Shown in pieces: positions 11,239 through 20,250 of a stretch of DNA of 64,000 nt. Under the pieces are notes generated by a model. The model ran no database searches, was not told the origin of the DNA, and was given only the letters and a program-made list of their open reading frames with translations. Numbering within the stretch: the first letter of the stretch is position 1; each line of letters starts with the position of its first letter. This DNA is from Opisthocomus hoazin (lineage: Eukaryota; Chordata; Aves; Opisthocomiformes; Opisthocomidae). The translations under genes were made by a program, and so were the position numbers. The DNA lies in assembly GCF_030867145.1 (NCBI RefSeq), contig NC_134434.1, forward strand, positions 8,060,001 to 8,124,000, in the 5' to 3' direction.

Positions 11239-14200
11239 CTGTGGAAGGAAAAGAAACTCGTTACAGAAACAGAGAATGCAAATAATCTCCAGTTCACTCC
11301 TGCGGAAGAACCAGGACTCACAATCCACTCCTCCGTACAGCAACAAACGCTTGCACAGCACATGAACTAGCAAAAGTTCATTATATGTAACTCTGCATAT
11401 CCAGTACAGGCCGCTTTTTCACAGCACGTGAAGAACTGAAAGAGCTTCAGAACCTAACCACCACACCTCTGGCAGCCCCCAGCCCAGTGACACAGATCCA
11501 GGGCAGCGAGCGACTTCTCGGAGGGCAGCGGGTGGCCAAGCTCCTTCCCTCGCCCTTCGATCTGAGCACCCGAGTCTGAGCGAGGCGCAGGCAGCCGCAC
11601 GCGGCCAGGGCAGCTCCTGTTCTGTTTGGCCACCCTGCTCCCAGCGCACGGAGTTGACATCCGATCCACGCTTACTAGCAAACAAGCACTGAAATGAAAC
11701 CAGCCCCATCTCCCACTTCCCAGATTTCTCCTGGGCAGATTCCAACGCAGAGGAGATGGCTTCTTATGGGTCCTGGTTTCCACAAGCAGGCACACCCAGC
11801 TTCTGCGACCAGCAGTTCGGTGCTCTGCTGGCCCAGGGGACAGACTCTTCACCCGTTTGCCTCCCGGCACCCCGCGGAGGGCAGCTCTAGCTCGCTGTTT
11901 GTCTCCAAGAGCAGGCTGCACCTTCGGCTCTTCAGCGCAGACAGGCACCAGGCAGCTCTGCGAGTGCTCCTTCCTCACCAGGCCTGCAGCGCCCGTTCGG
12001 TCGCTCTGCTCCTCGAGCTCTCTCCCACCCCCCTCTTCGCACTCAGCTGCACGAAAACCAGCTGAGGTTTGGATCGCTCGGGAGCAACCAGCCACGTAGC
12101 ATCAGTTGTGCGGAGCTCACACTCTGACACTGCTGGAACTGTGGGACGCCAGCGATCCTCATCCAGCTGGCTCAAAATTACCGCTGCCACCTGAAGCAAG
12201 GTCACAAGAGCTACGAGTTGTCGCAAACCTCAGCAAAATCCAGTTTTGTGCAGTGTGAACGCCAGTGCCTGTGGTCACAAAAATTGTTCCTGCGTAGCGG
12301 CACGTTGCGACGATGCGCAGGGGACCAGCTTGAGGGTTGTCCAAGAGGGCCTTGCCTGGGTCAAGCACAGAGCCAAGGACGGAGCTCCTTGGGGAGCTTC
12401 ACAGCAGAACACACACAGGGTGCTTCAGGGCAGCTGGCAGCCTCCCAGCAGGTACTGAGTGTGACAACAACAGCTGCAGCAAAGAGGAACTCTGCGAGGA
12501 ACGACTTGGCGCCGGCTGAACAAATCAACTAGAGCCTTGGGTCCTCTTACGGTAACGGGTCAGGTGGATTCGCGAGGGAAGCTGGCACAGCCCAGACCAA
12601 CAGGGCCTTAAGCAAGAGCGTCTACCTTCCTTCCCATTTGCTAGGACAATGCTTACAATAGCAGAGGGTCTCAGACTACTGCATGGAACTGAGAAGACGT
12701 ATGAGAAGCCAAAGCTGCGGCGCATACAGAGCAAACGTACCTGGGACCTTTTCTGGGAGTGGCTCAGAAGGAACTTCTGGAAGCTCCATTTGTTCCTGCA
12801 AGAACATTAAAGGTGACACATGACACCGACCCCAGAGGCCAGGCGGCCGTCACAGGCCCTCGCACCACGGTTTTGTGCAAAGACTGTCCGGGAACAGAGT
12901 AATGACATAAGAGATCTTGCAGACAGACTGACACCTGCCCCTATGGGCTTCAGCCCTGCCCAGTATGTGACCACAAGGCTTTTTTATCTATTATTATATG
13001 AGACTTAACAAAACCCTGCCTTAGCTGTGACTCTGCTCACACCAGTGCTACTCACAGACCCTCTCCACCTCAGTCTTCACTGGCTGCACCTTCCCCAGCG
13101 CAGAGCCAAGCCCAGGCAGTGTTTGGAAGAGCCCCAGGCATGGCAGGGAGGGGTGGGGATGGGAATGTGCACTGACTTCTGCCACCTGAGCATGACCCGG
13201 GGCTTTCAGGATCTTCACCTGGGGAAGCAGAACAGCCAGCCAGCAAGAATAGAGATCAGCTGGCTGTAACGGACAGCAAACGAAGTACAGCCCTTCACAG
13301 CATCCCATTTTTAAACAGCCCCTCTGTACGGGGCAATTAGCTTGATCTTTGGTGACACAATAACTGGGCACAAACAGGTATAACTGAGATCGCTGGTAGA
13401 ATAGGATAAGCTGTCAAGAGTGAGGGAAAAGGTACTGTTTCCTCCATCACAAACAGCTTTCTAAAAATGTGGATTAAAAGTAATTACAAGAACATCAGTC
13501 ATACCTGAGTAATAGCATTTAATTCTTCTAGAATGGCATCTTCATCTTCCTCCGTCAGGCTGCCTGCCAGAATCTCATCTATTTGCTACGAAAGAGAGGA
13601 GAAGGCGTATTCCAGTCAACAGCAGCGCAGCAGGAGCAGCTCTGTGGCTTGTGGCATGGCACACACGCACAGGAGAGCAACATAAACACAGGGCGAAGGG
13701 GTACTTAGAAAACTAACAAAGCCAATTTTCTGCAGGCCACAGATTTCATTCCCACCCGATGGCCTGGGAAATACGGCTGGGAACACAGAGTTTCACTGAG
13801 GTGTGCTGCATGGCAGGCACTCTCTGCTCACAACTACTCACGCACACAGCACGTACCCTCTGGTACTCCACAGCCTCTTGGGTTTCATCCATTATTCTTT
13901 CGACTTCTTCTATCGACATAACCTGGAAAGAAGAGCCAAAACCCGCGGGTGAGCGAGGCCTGCAGGGAGACAGCCACAAGCACCCAGGCCTCTGCCCAGC
14001 CCGAGGCGGGGGCGCGCGCAGCTGACTCGCTCACAGGTACCTGGTGCATTTTGTTCAGACATTCGTTGCCTATTTTCAGGCCCTCGATGACCTTCATTTC
14101 AATCTGGGTGAATTCAATATCCTGGACCTGAAATAGAACGGAGCAGGGGAAACATCACAGGCTGCCCCGTTCCCATCCTCAGCCAGACAGAGACTGCCAA

Positions 14201-15694
14201 GCTCCCCACAGAAGCTCAAGAGCCCTTTCTCTGGGGCAGAGCATTAAATTATACCAGCAGTGAGAACCACACACACAGCACAAAGTCCTGCAAAGGCCCA
14301 TCCAACAGCCCTTTAACTGATCTCCTGGCTGACAGGCTAAGCCGAGGCCACACTGCCCACAGCCACCCCAGAACAAACACGGCCATTTCTGAAATCAGGG
14401 TGCTGAGACAAGCCTGGGGAATTTTCTGCTGCAGCTGTCCACACCATGACTACAGCCTTACTAATTCACAAAAGATGTGTTTAATATGTAACCTGCACTA
14501 CAGGCTCCTGACATACTCACCACCTGGCTCTTTAGGGAGCAGTCATGGCCCACGTACGATTCAGAGACGTCTGCTCGTTGGACAGAGGGCAAAATGCAAT
14601 TCCACACAACCAAGGGGATTCCAGAAACACCCACTCCAGAAAAAGAGACTTACACCACGCACGCAGCGGGCCACTCGCAGCCCACAGCAACCGACTCGCG
14701 CTTACCATCCGCTCCAAGTTGCTGATTTGGTTTTCCGTTTTATCTAGGAGTTGCTCTTGGTAACGCTTCTTCTTCAGCAAGAGCATGGCTTTTCTGCAGG
14801 AAAACAGGAGGAGGAAAACTCAGCACAGATGAAAGCAAATAAGCCTAAAAGAATGACATCAAAGACGTATTTGTTTCGTGCTTCCTCCCAAAAGAAGAAA
14901 AAACTACACGCAAGTTAAATGACAGCTCTGAAATGCTCCTGTGAAGAATAAGGACGAGCAAAACAACCACAGATCTGCTCTCTGGTCCAAGCCCTTGTGC
15001 GACAGCCTCACGGCACACCCCGGAGCGAGGGGGCAGAGACGGCCGCCGGCCCGGCAGCCCCCGCGCTGCTGACCCCGGGCGAGGGCAGAGAGCCCCCTGC
15101 TCACGGCCTGGCGCAGCCCCAGCCCCGGGGCACCGGCATGGCTGTGAGCACGGAGCTCCAGGGAAAGACCCCTCTGAAGGGACACCCCAGCCCGGGAACG
15201 CCTCCCGCCCCGCACCCAGACCCGCAACCCCCGCCCCACTCACTCCTTCCTGCCCGCTCCGAGCAGCTGCCGGGCCAGCGCCCGCTCCCGCTCCAGGCTC
15301 CCGCTTATCCGCTTCTGGTACTGCCTCAGCTTGTCCCGCTGCTGCTTCAGTTGCTACAGGCGGGGGGGGACGGACGGACAGAGGAACAGACGGACAGACC
15401 CCGGTCACGAGTGGGGCCTGGCGGTCCCGGCCTCGCCCCCCCCCTCCCCGGTCACCCCCAGCGCGAACACCGAGGCTACAGCGGCCCCGAACACAGCTCG
15501 AACCCCCGACCTCGGCCCCGCCGCCCCGGGCAGGGAAAGGCGCCGGCGCTGCCCGAGCTGGGCCCGGCCTGCCCCGCCGCAGCGCGCTGGGAGCTGCCTG
15601 GGCCGGGCCGGGCCGGGCCCGCCGCGCTCACCAGCACCGCCTTGTCCTGCTCCGTGACGCGGCTCCGCCGCTTCCTCCCGAAGAGGTTCCCCAT
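11186..15694 (-). CDS. CHMP6: CHMP6 (VPS20), ESCRT-III subunit, complete gene of eight coding exons
   Basis: Joined exons 15632-15694, 15244-15353, 14706-14793, 14041-14127, 13857-13922, 13505-13585, 12741-12795 and 11186-11238 give 603 nt: 200 residues plus TAA. All introns are GT-AG. The protein starts MGNLFGR, so Gly2 can be myristoylated for membrane anchoring. A basic, charged helical core follows (about residues 10-120), as in the Snf7/CHMP family. The C-terminal MIM2 element (ELPEVPSEPLPEK, residues about 169-181) is intact; in human CHMP6 it binds the MIT domain of VPS4. By family knowledge, CHMP6 couples ESCRT-II (VPS25) to CHMP4 polymerisation on endosomes, driving intralumenal vesicle budding. 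The start ATG sits in a strong GCCATGG context. The only length difference from human is one residue near the C-terminus. The last 17 residues are the most divergent part, but the final LVAAS is kept. No frameshift or missing key residue was seen. Confidence 0.97.
12741..12795 (-). CDS. CHMP6: CHMP6 coding exon 7 (residues 166-183), MIM2 motif
   Basis: Acceptor TCTTGCAG, donor GTACGT after the first base of a split codon. Encodes EQMELPEVPSEPLPEKVP. This is the proline-rich MIM2 that in human CHMP6 lies in an MIT-domain groove of VPS4. All characteristic prolines and leucines are present. Confidence 0.95.
13505..13585 (-). CDS. CHMP6: CHMP6 coding exon 6 (residues 139-165)
   Basis: Acceptor TTCGTAG, donor GTATGA, 27 codons, phase 0-0. 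Encodes QIDEILAGSLTEEDEDAILE and ELNAITQ, the acidic stretch before the VPS4-binding motif. Confidence 0.96.
13857..13922 (-). CDS. CHMP6: CHMP6 coding exon 5 (residues 117-138)
   Basis: Acceptor TTTCCAG, donor GTACGT, 22 codons, phase 0-0. Encodes VMSIEEVERIMDETQEAVEY and QR, the conserved acidic helix of the Snf7 domain. One change from human is seen (IMDET for ILDET). Confidence 0.96.
14041..14127 (-). CDS. CHMP6: CHMP6 coding exon 4 (residues 88-116)
   Basis: Acceptor TATTTCAG, donor GTACCT, both phase 0, 29 codons. Encodes VQDIEFTQIEMKVIEGLK and then GNECLNKMHQ, matching human CHMP6 across its full length with a few substitutions. Confidence 0.96.
14706..14793 (-). CDS. CHMP6: CHMP6 coding exon 3 (residues 58-87)
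   Basis: Acceptor TCCTGCAG, donor GTAAGC after ATG, phase 0. Encodes LLLKKKRYQEQLLDKTENQ, nearly identical to the human helix 1/2 region of the ESCRT-III core. Confidence 0.96.
15244..15353 (-). CDS. CHMP6: CHMP6 coding exon 2 (residues 22-57 and part of 58)
   Basis: Acceptor CCTGTAG, donor GTGAGT after the first two bases of a Glu codon. Encodes QLKQQRDKLRQYQKRI and the second part of the first long helix. Compared with human, ISGSL replaces IAQQL and LLGAG replaces LLRDG. Both are conservative for a charged helix. Confidence 0.95.
15632..15694 (-). CDS. CHMP6: CHMP6 coding exon 1 (residues 1-21)
   Basis: Encodes the start MGNLFGRKRRSRVTEQDK and ends at CTG followed by donor GTGAGC, phase 0. 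It holds the myristoylation glycine and a basic patch. It lies in a CpG-rich first-exon environment. Confidence 0.96.
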
Positions 15695-15860
15695 GGCCCC
15701 GCCGCCGCCGCCGCCCCGGCCCCGGCCCCGGCCCCGCCGCCCCGCCCCGCCCCGCCCCGGCCCAGCCCCGCCCCCCGACGGCGGCCGCGCAGGGCCCGGC
15801 CCGGCAGAACGCGAAGGGGAAGGTGAGCGCGGAGCAGGGGTGGGCTCTGGCCGCCAGGGG
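15695..15860 (-). promoter_or_regulatory. CHMP6: CHMP6 GC-box promoter / CpG island core
   Basis: Directly upstream of the ATG is an almost pure G/C stretch with repeated CCGCCG and CCCCGCCC units (about 15700-15780), which read as GGGGCGGGG Sp1/KLF boxes on the minus strand. CpG density stays high through exons 1 and 2. No TATA box was seen. This fits a TATA-less housekeeping promoter with start sites between about 15700 and 15850; the exact site is not visible. Confidence 0.6.
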
Positions 15861-16541
15861 GCGCTATAGGGGCGCGGCAGGAGCGGGCGGGGAAGGGGGG
15901 AGGGGTGGGGCTATAGGGGATGGGGGGGCTCTAGGGGATGGAGGCTATAGGGGTTGGGAGTCTATAGGGGATAGGGGGGCTATAGGGCATGGGGGCTGTA
16001 GGGGATGGGGCGGCTCTAGAGAATTGGGGCTATAGGGGGTGGGACTGTAGGGGATGGGGGGGCTATAGGGGACGGGGCATATAGGGGATGGGGGCCTATA
16101 GGGGATAGGGGGGCTACAGGGGATGGGGGCTATATAGGGGACGGGGGTTATAGGGGATGGGGGGGCTCTAGGGGATGGGGGCTATAGGGGGTCATGGGGC
16201 TATAGGGGATGGGGTATATAGAGGAGGGGGCTGTAGGGGTGGAGCTATAGGGGATGGGGGGACTATAGGGGATGGGGGCTATAGGGGGTGGGGACTATAG
16301 GGGGTGGGGGCTCTAGGGAATGAGGGGGCTATAGGGGTTGGGGGGGCTATAGAGGATGGGGGCTGCAGGGGATGGGGCTGTAGGGGACGGGGGGATATAG
16401 GGGACAGAGCAGCTATAGGGAACGGGGCTATAGGGGATGGGGGGGCCACAAGGGATGGGGCTATAGTGGATGGGGGGGCTGTAGGGGACAGGGCTATAGA
16501 GGATGTGGGGGCTATAGGGGACGGGGTGCTGTAGGAGCTGG
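15860..16541. repeat. G-rich minisatellite, unit about 17 bp (GGGGGCTATAGGGGATG)
   Basis: About 680 bp of degenerate tandem copies of GGGGGCTATAGGGGATG, several dozen in all, with variants such as CTCTAGGGG, CTGTAGGGG and TATATAGGGG. The plus strand carries runs of four to seven G at regular spacing, so G-quadruplex formation is plausible. The open frames across it are repeat artefacts. It begins about 165 bp upstream of the CHMP6 start codon. Confidence 0.93.
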
Positions 16542-17720
16542 GGTGCCTGAGGGCAGAGGCTGGGGTGCTGGGGGCCCTGCAGGTGATGTGATGGGGGAGG
16601 GGCAGCCGCAGGGCTGTGGGTGCGGGGGAGCGGAGCCCCCATCCCCACCCCTGTGTCCCCACACACTCTGGCTCTGGCGTGGGTCTGGGGTCCCTGGGCA
16701 GGAGCAGCAGCCGAGGCCCCGCCACGGAGGGGGCAATGGCGGGGACAGGGGACGCAGCCAGGGGTCGGGACAGGCCGTGGCCACGACCTCGGCTTCGCCG
16801 GGCGCACGGGGTGCGGGAGCTCCGCGGGGAGCACCCAGCCCCCTGGTGCCCCCCACATCGAGGGGTGGGAATCCTGCCCCGCGCTGCTCCCACCCCGGCC
16901 GCTCGCAGGGCTTCGCCAGGAAGAGCTGGCGCGGCCGCCATGTCCAAGCGCGTTATTTGCGGATGCGCCGCGCCCGCCGTCCGGCAGCCCCCGAAGCGAC
17001 CTCACCTCGCTTAAACAACTTGGACCCAAGAGGCGAGGATGAGGTGCCAGAAAACGCCTCTTCCTCCCCGCTGCGGCCTGGCCATGGTTCCCCCAGGGAC
17101 GGCAGCCCCGGGGACGGTTTCGCCTCCGGAGCCGGCGGTTGGCGAGCGAAAATAACAGAAATCAAACCGTGCGGAGGTGGCTCCCGGTGCCCCGGCCGAG
17201 CCCCTCGGACGCCATGAGCCATCCAACGCCAACGGTGCCCCGGCAGCCGCCCGGCACTGCCATGGCCGTCACCCCGAGGGGCGGCCGGGACTCGACCCGC
17301 CAGCTCTCGGTGGCTGCGATGGTCGCCCCAGCAGCTCCTCCCGCCCACCCTCGCCTGCTCCAGGAGCCGCTGCCCTCCGGGTCCGGCCAGGAGAGACCCC
17401 CTGGCCCCCCACGCTTTCACCACTGACACCAGCACGGGAACACCGGGACCCTACGGCACCACAGGAGCCCCGGTCACCGCGCTGGCGCGGGGACGGGGAC
17501 CGCAGCGGCTGCTCCAGCTCGTTCGCCGCAGCCAGCGCTGGGGAGCTGGAGCTCAGAGCCCCGCGGTCCTGCCGCAGCGGGCGCCTGGGCTGTGTGACAT
17601 CTCTGCACCCGGGGCCCCCACGCGTCACCGGCCTCACCGCCCGCAGCCATGCAGCCCCTTCACCCGAACTCGGGGGGCACGGCTCTCCCCGCCCCCCACC
17701 TCCGCCCCAGCAAACGAGCC
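16542..17720. other. CpG-rich intergenic stretch between RPTOR 3' end and CHMP6 promoter
   Basis: GC- and CpG-rich sequence without repeats I recognise. The open frames on both strands are of the kind expected from high GC. No conserved protein motif was seen. It may be an extension of the CHMP6 CpG island. Confidence 0.4.
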
Positions 17721-17724
17721 TCAC

Positions 17725-20181
17725 GCCGGGAAGTGTTTCTGCGTTTATTTTTTATTAACCATTTATTTGTTTGTAATTGTTTTACTCTCACATTACAATC
17801 GTGTGGTTTTTTTAATAGTTTTTTATTTTTGTAAAATAAATAGAGATAAGTGAACTTTTAAGTAGGATGCTCTCCAGATCCCTGGTTACACGTCATGATT
17901 GAATCTCTGCGTCAGACCTGTGACAACGCAGCCCACGCACGCTCGGATGAAAGCTGAACGGGCCGCGTTCGTTAAAAACCCCTCCCGGCCCCGGCCGGCT
18001 CGGAGCAGCAGCGTCCCCCCACGCGCCTTCGCGTTCTGCCAGGCCTCTGTTGTTCCTTTAATGAATACACTGATAGAAGTTAAAACCCTACTGTCTGTTT
18101 TTTGAAGCTGTGTCTGTTAATTGGTTACGTGCAGACCCCCGACCCCGGCTCCAGGCTTGCCGGCCCCGGCGCGGGCAGGGCGGAGGCGACGCGTTGCGCC
18201 GGGACCGATGGCAGAGCCGCATGGGAGCTGCTCGGCAGGTCGGGAGGAGCTACAGCTCTGTTAGACCGTAATTAACTTCTGGTAACTCAAAGGTGGACTT
18301 TTAGGTAGTTTTTCTGAAGTTTAAAGCCCCTGATTCCTCACGCTGCGAAGCGGCCCTCGGCCCCGCTGCGACTGGCAGGCAGCGACGGTGCTCAGGGCAG
18401 GACGCGGCGCCCAGCCTCCGGCGTCTGCTCCGGCGCCACGGTCCCGGGACCCTCACCGAAGCCACCACCCAGACGGGCGCGGGGCGCGGGGCACTCGGCT
18501 GCCCTGCAGCCAGCCCGGGGCAGCCGGTGGGCCAGCGCCACGGCCCCTGCGCTGCCCAGCTGCCTCCACACCTCTGCAAAACCAGATTCTCCGGCGTACA
18601 GGCAGCGGCGACGGGCCAGACGCGCTCCACAGGCGCCACGGCAGAGGGAAAGCCGCCATCCGCACAGCGAGAGAACGTTTCCCCCCCTTCCCTCCTTAGC
18701 ATTCCCTCCACCGTCGGCCTCGTCGCTGGCAGAGCTCGCTGCGAGCCCGCAGACCCTGTGACACCAGCTGGAAGGAAACCGGGGGATTTCTGGCCTCAGC
18801 AGCTCAACCTGTGTCGCTGCAGTGATTTCTGCACAGTGCAAATTCTGTTCTCGGCCGGCTAAACCGCACCTCAGCAGCGACCACCCGAAAGCAAGCTGCC
18901 CCTCGGCTTTGCCTACCCCTTCCCCACACCCATCTCCCGACCCATCATGGATTCCGAGGGACAGAAACATTCATTCTTCAGACGTGGAAGACAGAGCAGG
19001 CTTTGCCCTCGGTAGCTGGGACAAAGCGGTTTTGCTCCAAGCGGGACGACCTGCTGTCTTCGCCCTCTTTAGTGATTCTCTTGTGCTCAGACCGCGTGTG
19101 GTTGCGTGCCCAGCTCGGCACGGACAGACTGACGAGCCCCAGCCACGTCTCCACGGGTGCAGCTGCTGGCACACAGCAGCAAGCGTGCAAACTCTCCCGA
19201 CCATCGCCTCGCGGGATATCCGCACATCGGAGCGAGACGAAAGCCCGTGGCTTGGCCCTGGAGCCTCCCTCGCTGGCAGGGCAGAGCTCCCAGGCCACGA
19301 AAGGTGTCTGTGGAGCCCAGCGTGGGCAGAGGGACAGGGACTGCAGAAGTGACAGTGACCGAGACACCCCCGACCTCCCCATCAGCACCGCGTGCTTGGC
19401 CGGAAAGTGGTTACACGAGTGACTTGCTCCAGGCCTGTTGGGACGTTAGGGATGTCCGTTCTCTTGTTCTTTTTCCTCCCTCTTCCCGCGCATCCAGCCT
19501 TACGGTACGGCGGCATCCCGCCCTGCTCCGGTCACCTCCGTGAGCCCCCTTCCTCAGGCTCCCTGTCCGCTGCGCGCACCGGGAGGACGCTGCGGCGAGG
19601 ACCAGGCTCTGGCAGAGGAGACGCTTCCCCGCCCGCCCTGCCCACGCTCGGGCAGCGCAGGGGCACGGGCGCCGTCCGGCTCGGCTCTGGCTGTTGGAAC
19701 GGCCGTCGGGCACCGCGCAGGCAGCAGCTGGAGGGTCCCCTGCTCCGCGCAGACGCACGGAGCTGTAGGTGAGTCCTGACTTCAGTCCTCAATGCAACCT
19801 ACGCTCCAGCCAAACAGAGGAACGCAGGCTGAACCAGAAAGCCCTTTTCAAGGGTATTGCCTCCTCCAGTCCTTCCAAGCTCAGGAGCCGTGTTTCTAAC
19901 AGAGAAGCCAACCACTGGAAACAAAAATAAAAAGCTCCTTTTCTGTAGCTTTTACAGGATATAGCTGGGAAAAAAACCAAACAAAAACAAAAAAAGGAGA
20001 TTGTCTCTCTTCCCCTTGTCAAAATCATCAGTAGCTAAGTCAGAAAAAAAATGTTCAAGTCACAGGGTGCAGCAGCAGCCAACACGAAACATTCAAGTCG
20101 ATAATTTCACTATGTACATCACGGGTGAGACACGGCCCTGCCCGCTGGGACTCCCCTCTCCGGCGCCGCTGCCGCCCGCCG
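17725..20181 (-). other. RPTOR: RPTOR 3'UTR (inferred, about 2.4 kb)
   Basis: No AATAAA on the minus strand was found between the stop codon and the cluster at 17827-17744. One ATTAAA at 18062-18057 could be an alternative end. The stretch is GC-rich at 18.1-19.8 kb with AT-rich ends, and holds no conserved reading frame. The extent is inferred from poly(A) signals only. Confidence 0.5.
17744..17827 (-). terminator. RPTOR: Cluster of poly(A) signals, probable RPTOR transcript end
   Basis: On the minus strand, AATAAA occurs at 17827-17822, 17767-17762, 17756-17751 and 17749-17744 within an AT-rich island set in GC-rich DNA. Cleavage would fall near 17720-17735, where GC-rich sequence resumes. 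Confidence 0.55.
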
Positions 20182-20250
20182 CTATCTGATCCGCTTCTCC
20201 ACCGAGTACACCGAGATGTAGTAGTCGTTGCTCCCGACTGCCAGGTGAGG
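20182..20250 (-). CDS. RPTOR: RPTOR terminal coding exon (residues 1314-1335) and stop
   Basis: Acceptor CTCTCCACAG. Encodes [19 protein letters not shown] and RIR, then TAG at 20184-20182. It is the last strand of WD40 blade 7 and closes the propeller. Confidence 0.97.
   Translation of the reverse strand, partial: PHLAVGSNDYYISVYSVEKRIR

Larger units (their letters stand above)
11239..15631 (-). other. CHMP6: CHMP6 introns
   Basis: Seven introns: 15354-15631, 14794-15243, 14128-14705, 13923-14040, 13586-13856, 12796-13504 and 11239-12740. The two at the 5' end are CpG-rich and belong to the promoter island. The largest (11239-12740) is plain unique sequence. No CR1 copy, nested gene or RNA gene was recognised in any of them. 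Confidence 0.85.

Noticed and set aside
14997-15869. 290-codon plus-strand frame opposite CHMP6 exons 1-2
   Set aside because: Antisense shadow of the CHMP6 CpG island. Pro/Ala-rich with no family motif.
15860-16541. Repeat array considered as a CRISPR array
   Set aside because: There are no unique spacers, the units are directly adjacent and degenerate, and the genome is vertebrate.
16304-17029. Long frames with repeated GAIGDGG- or YSPIPYSP-like peptides
   Set aside because: They are translations of the 17-bp minisatellite and its GC-rich flank. The periodicity comes from the DNA repeat.
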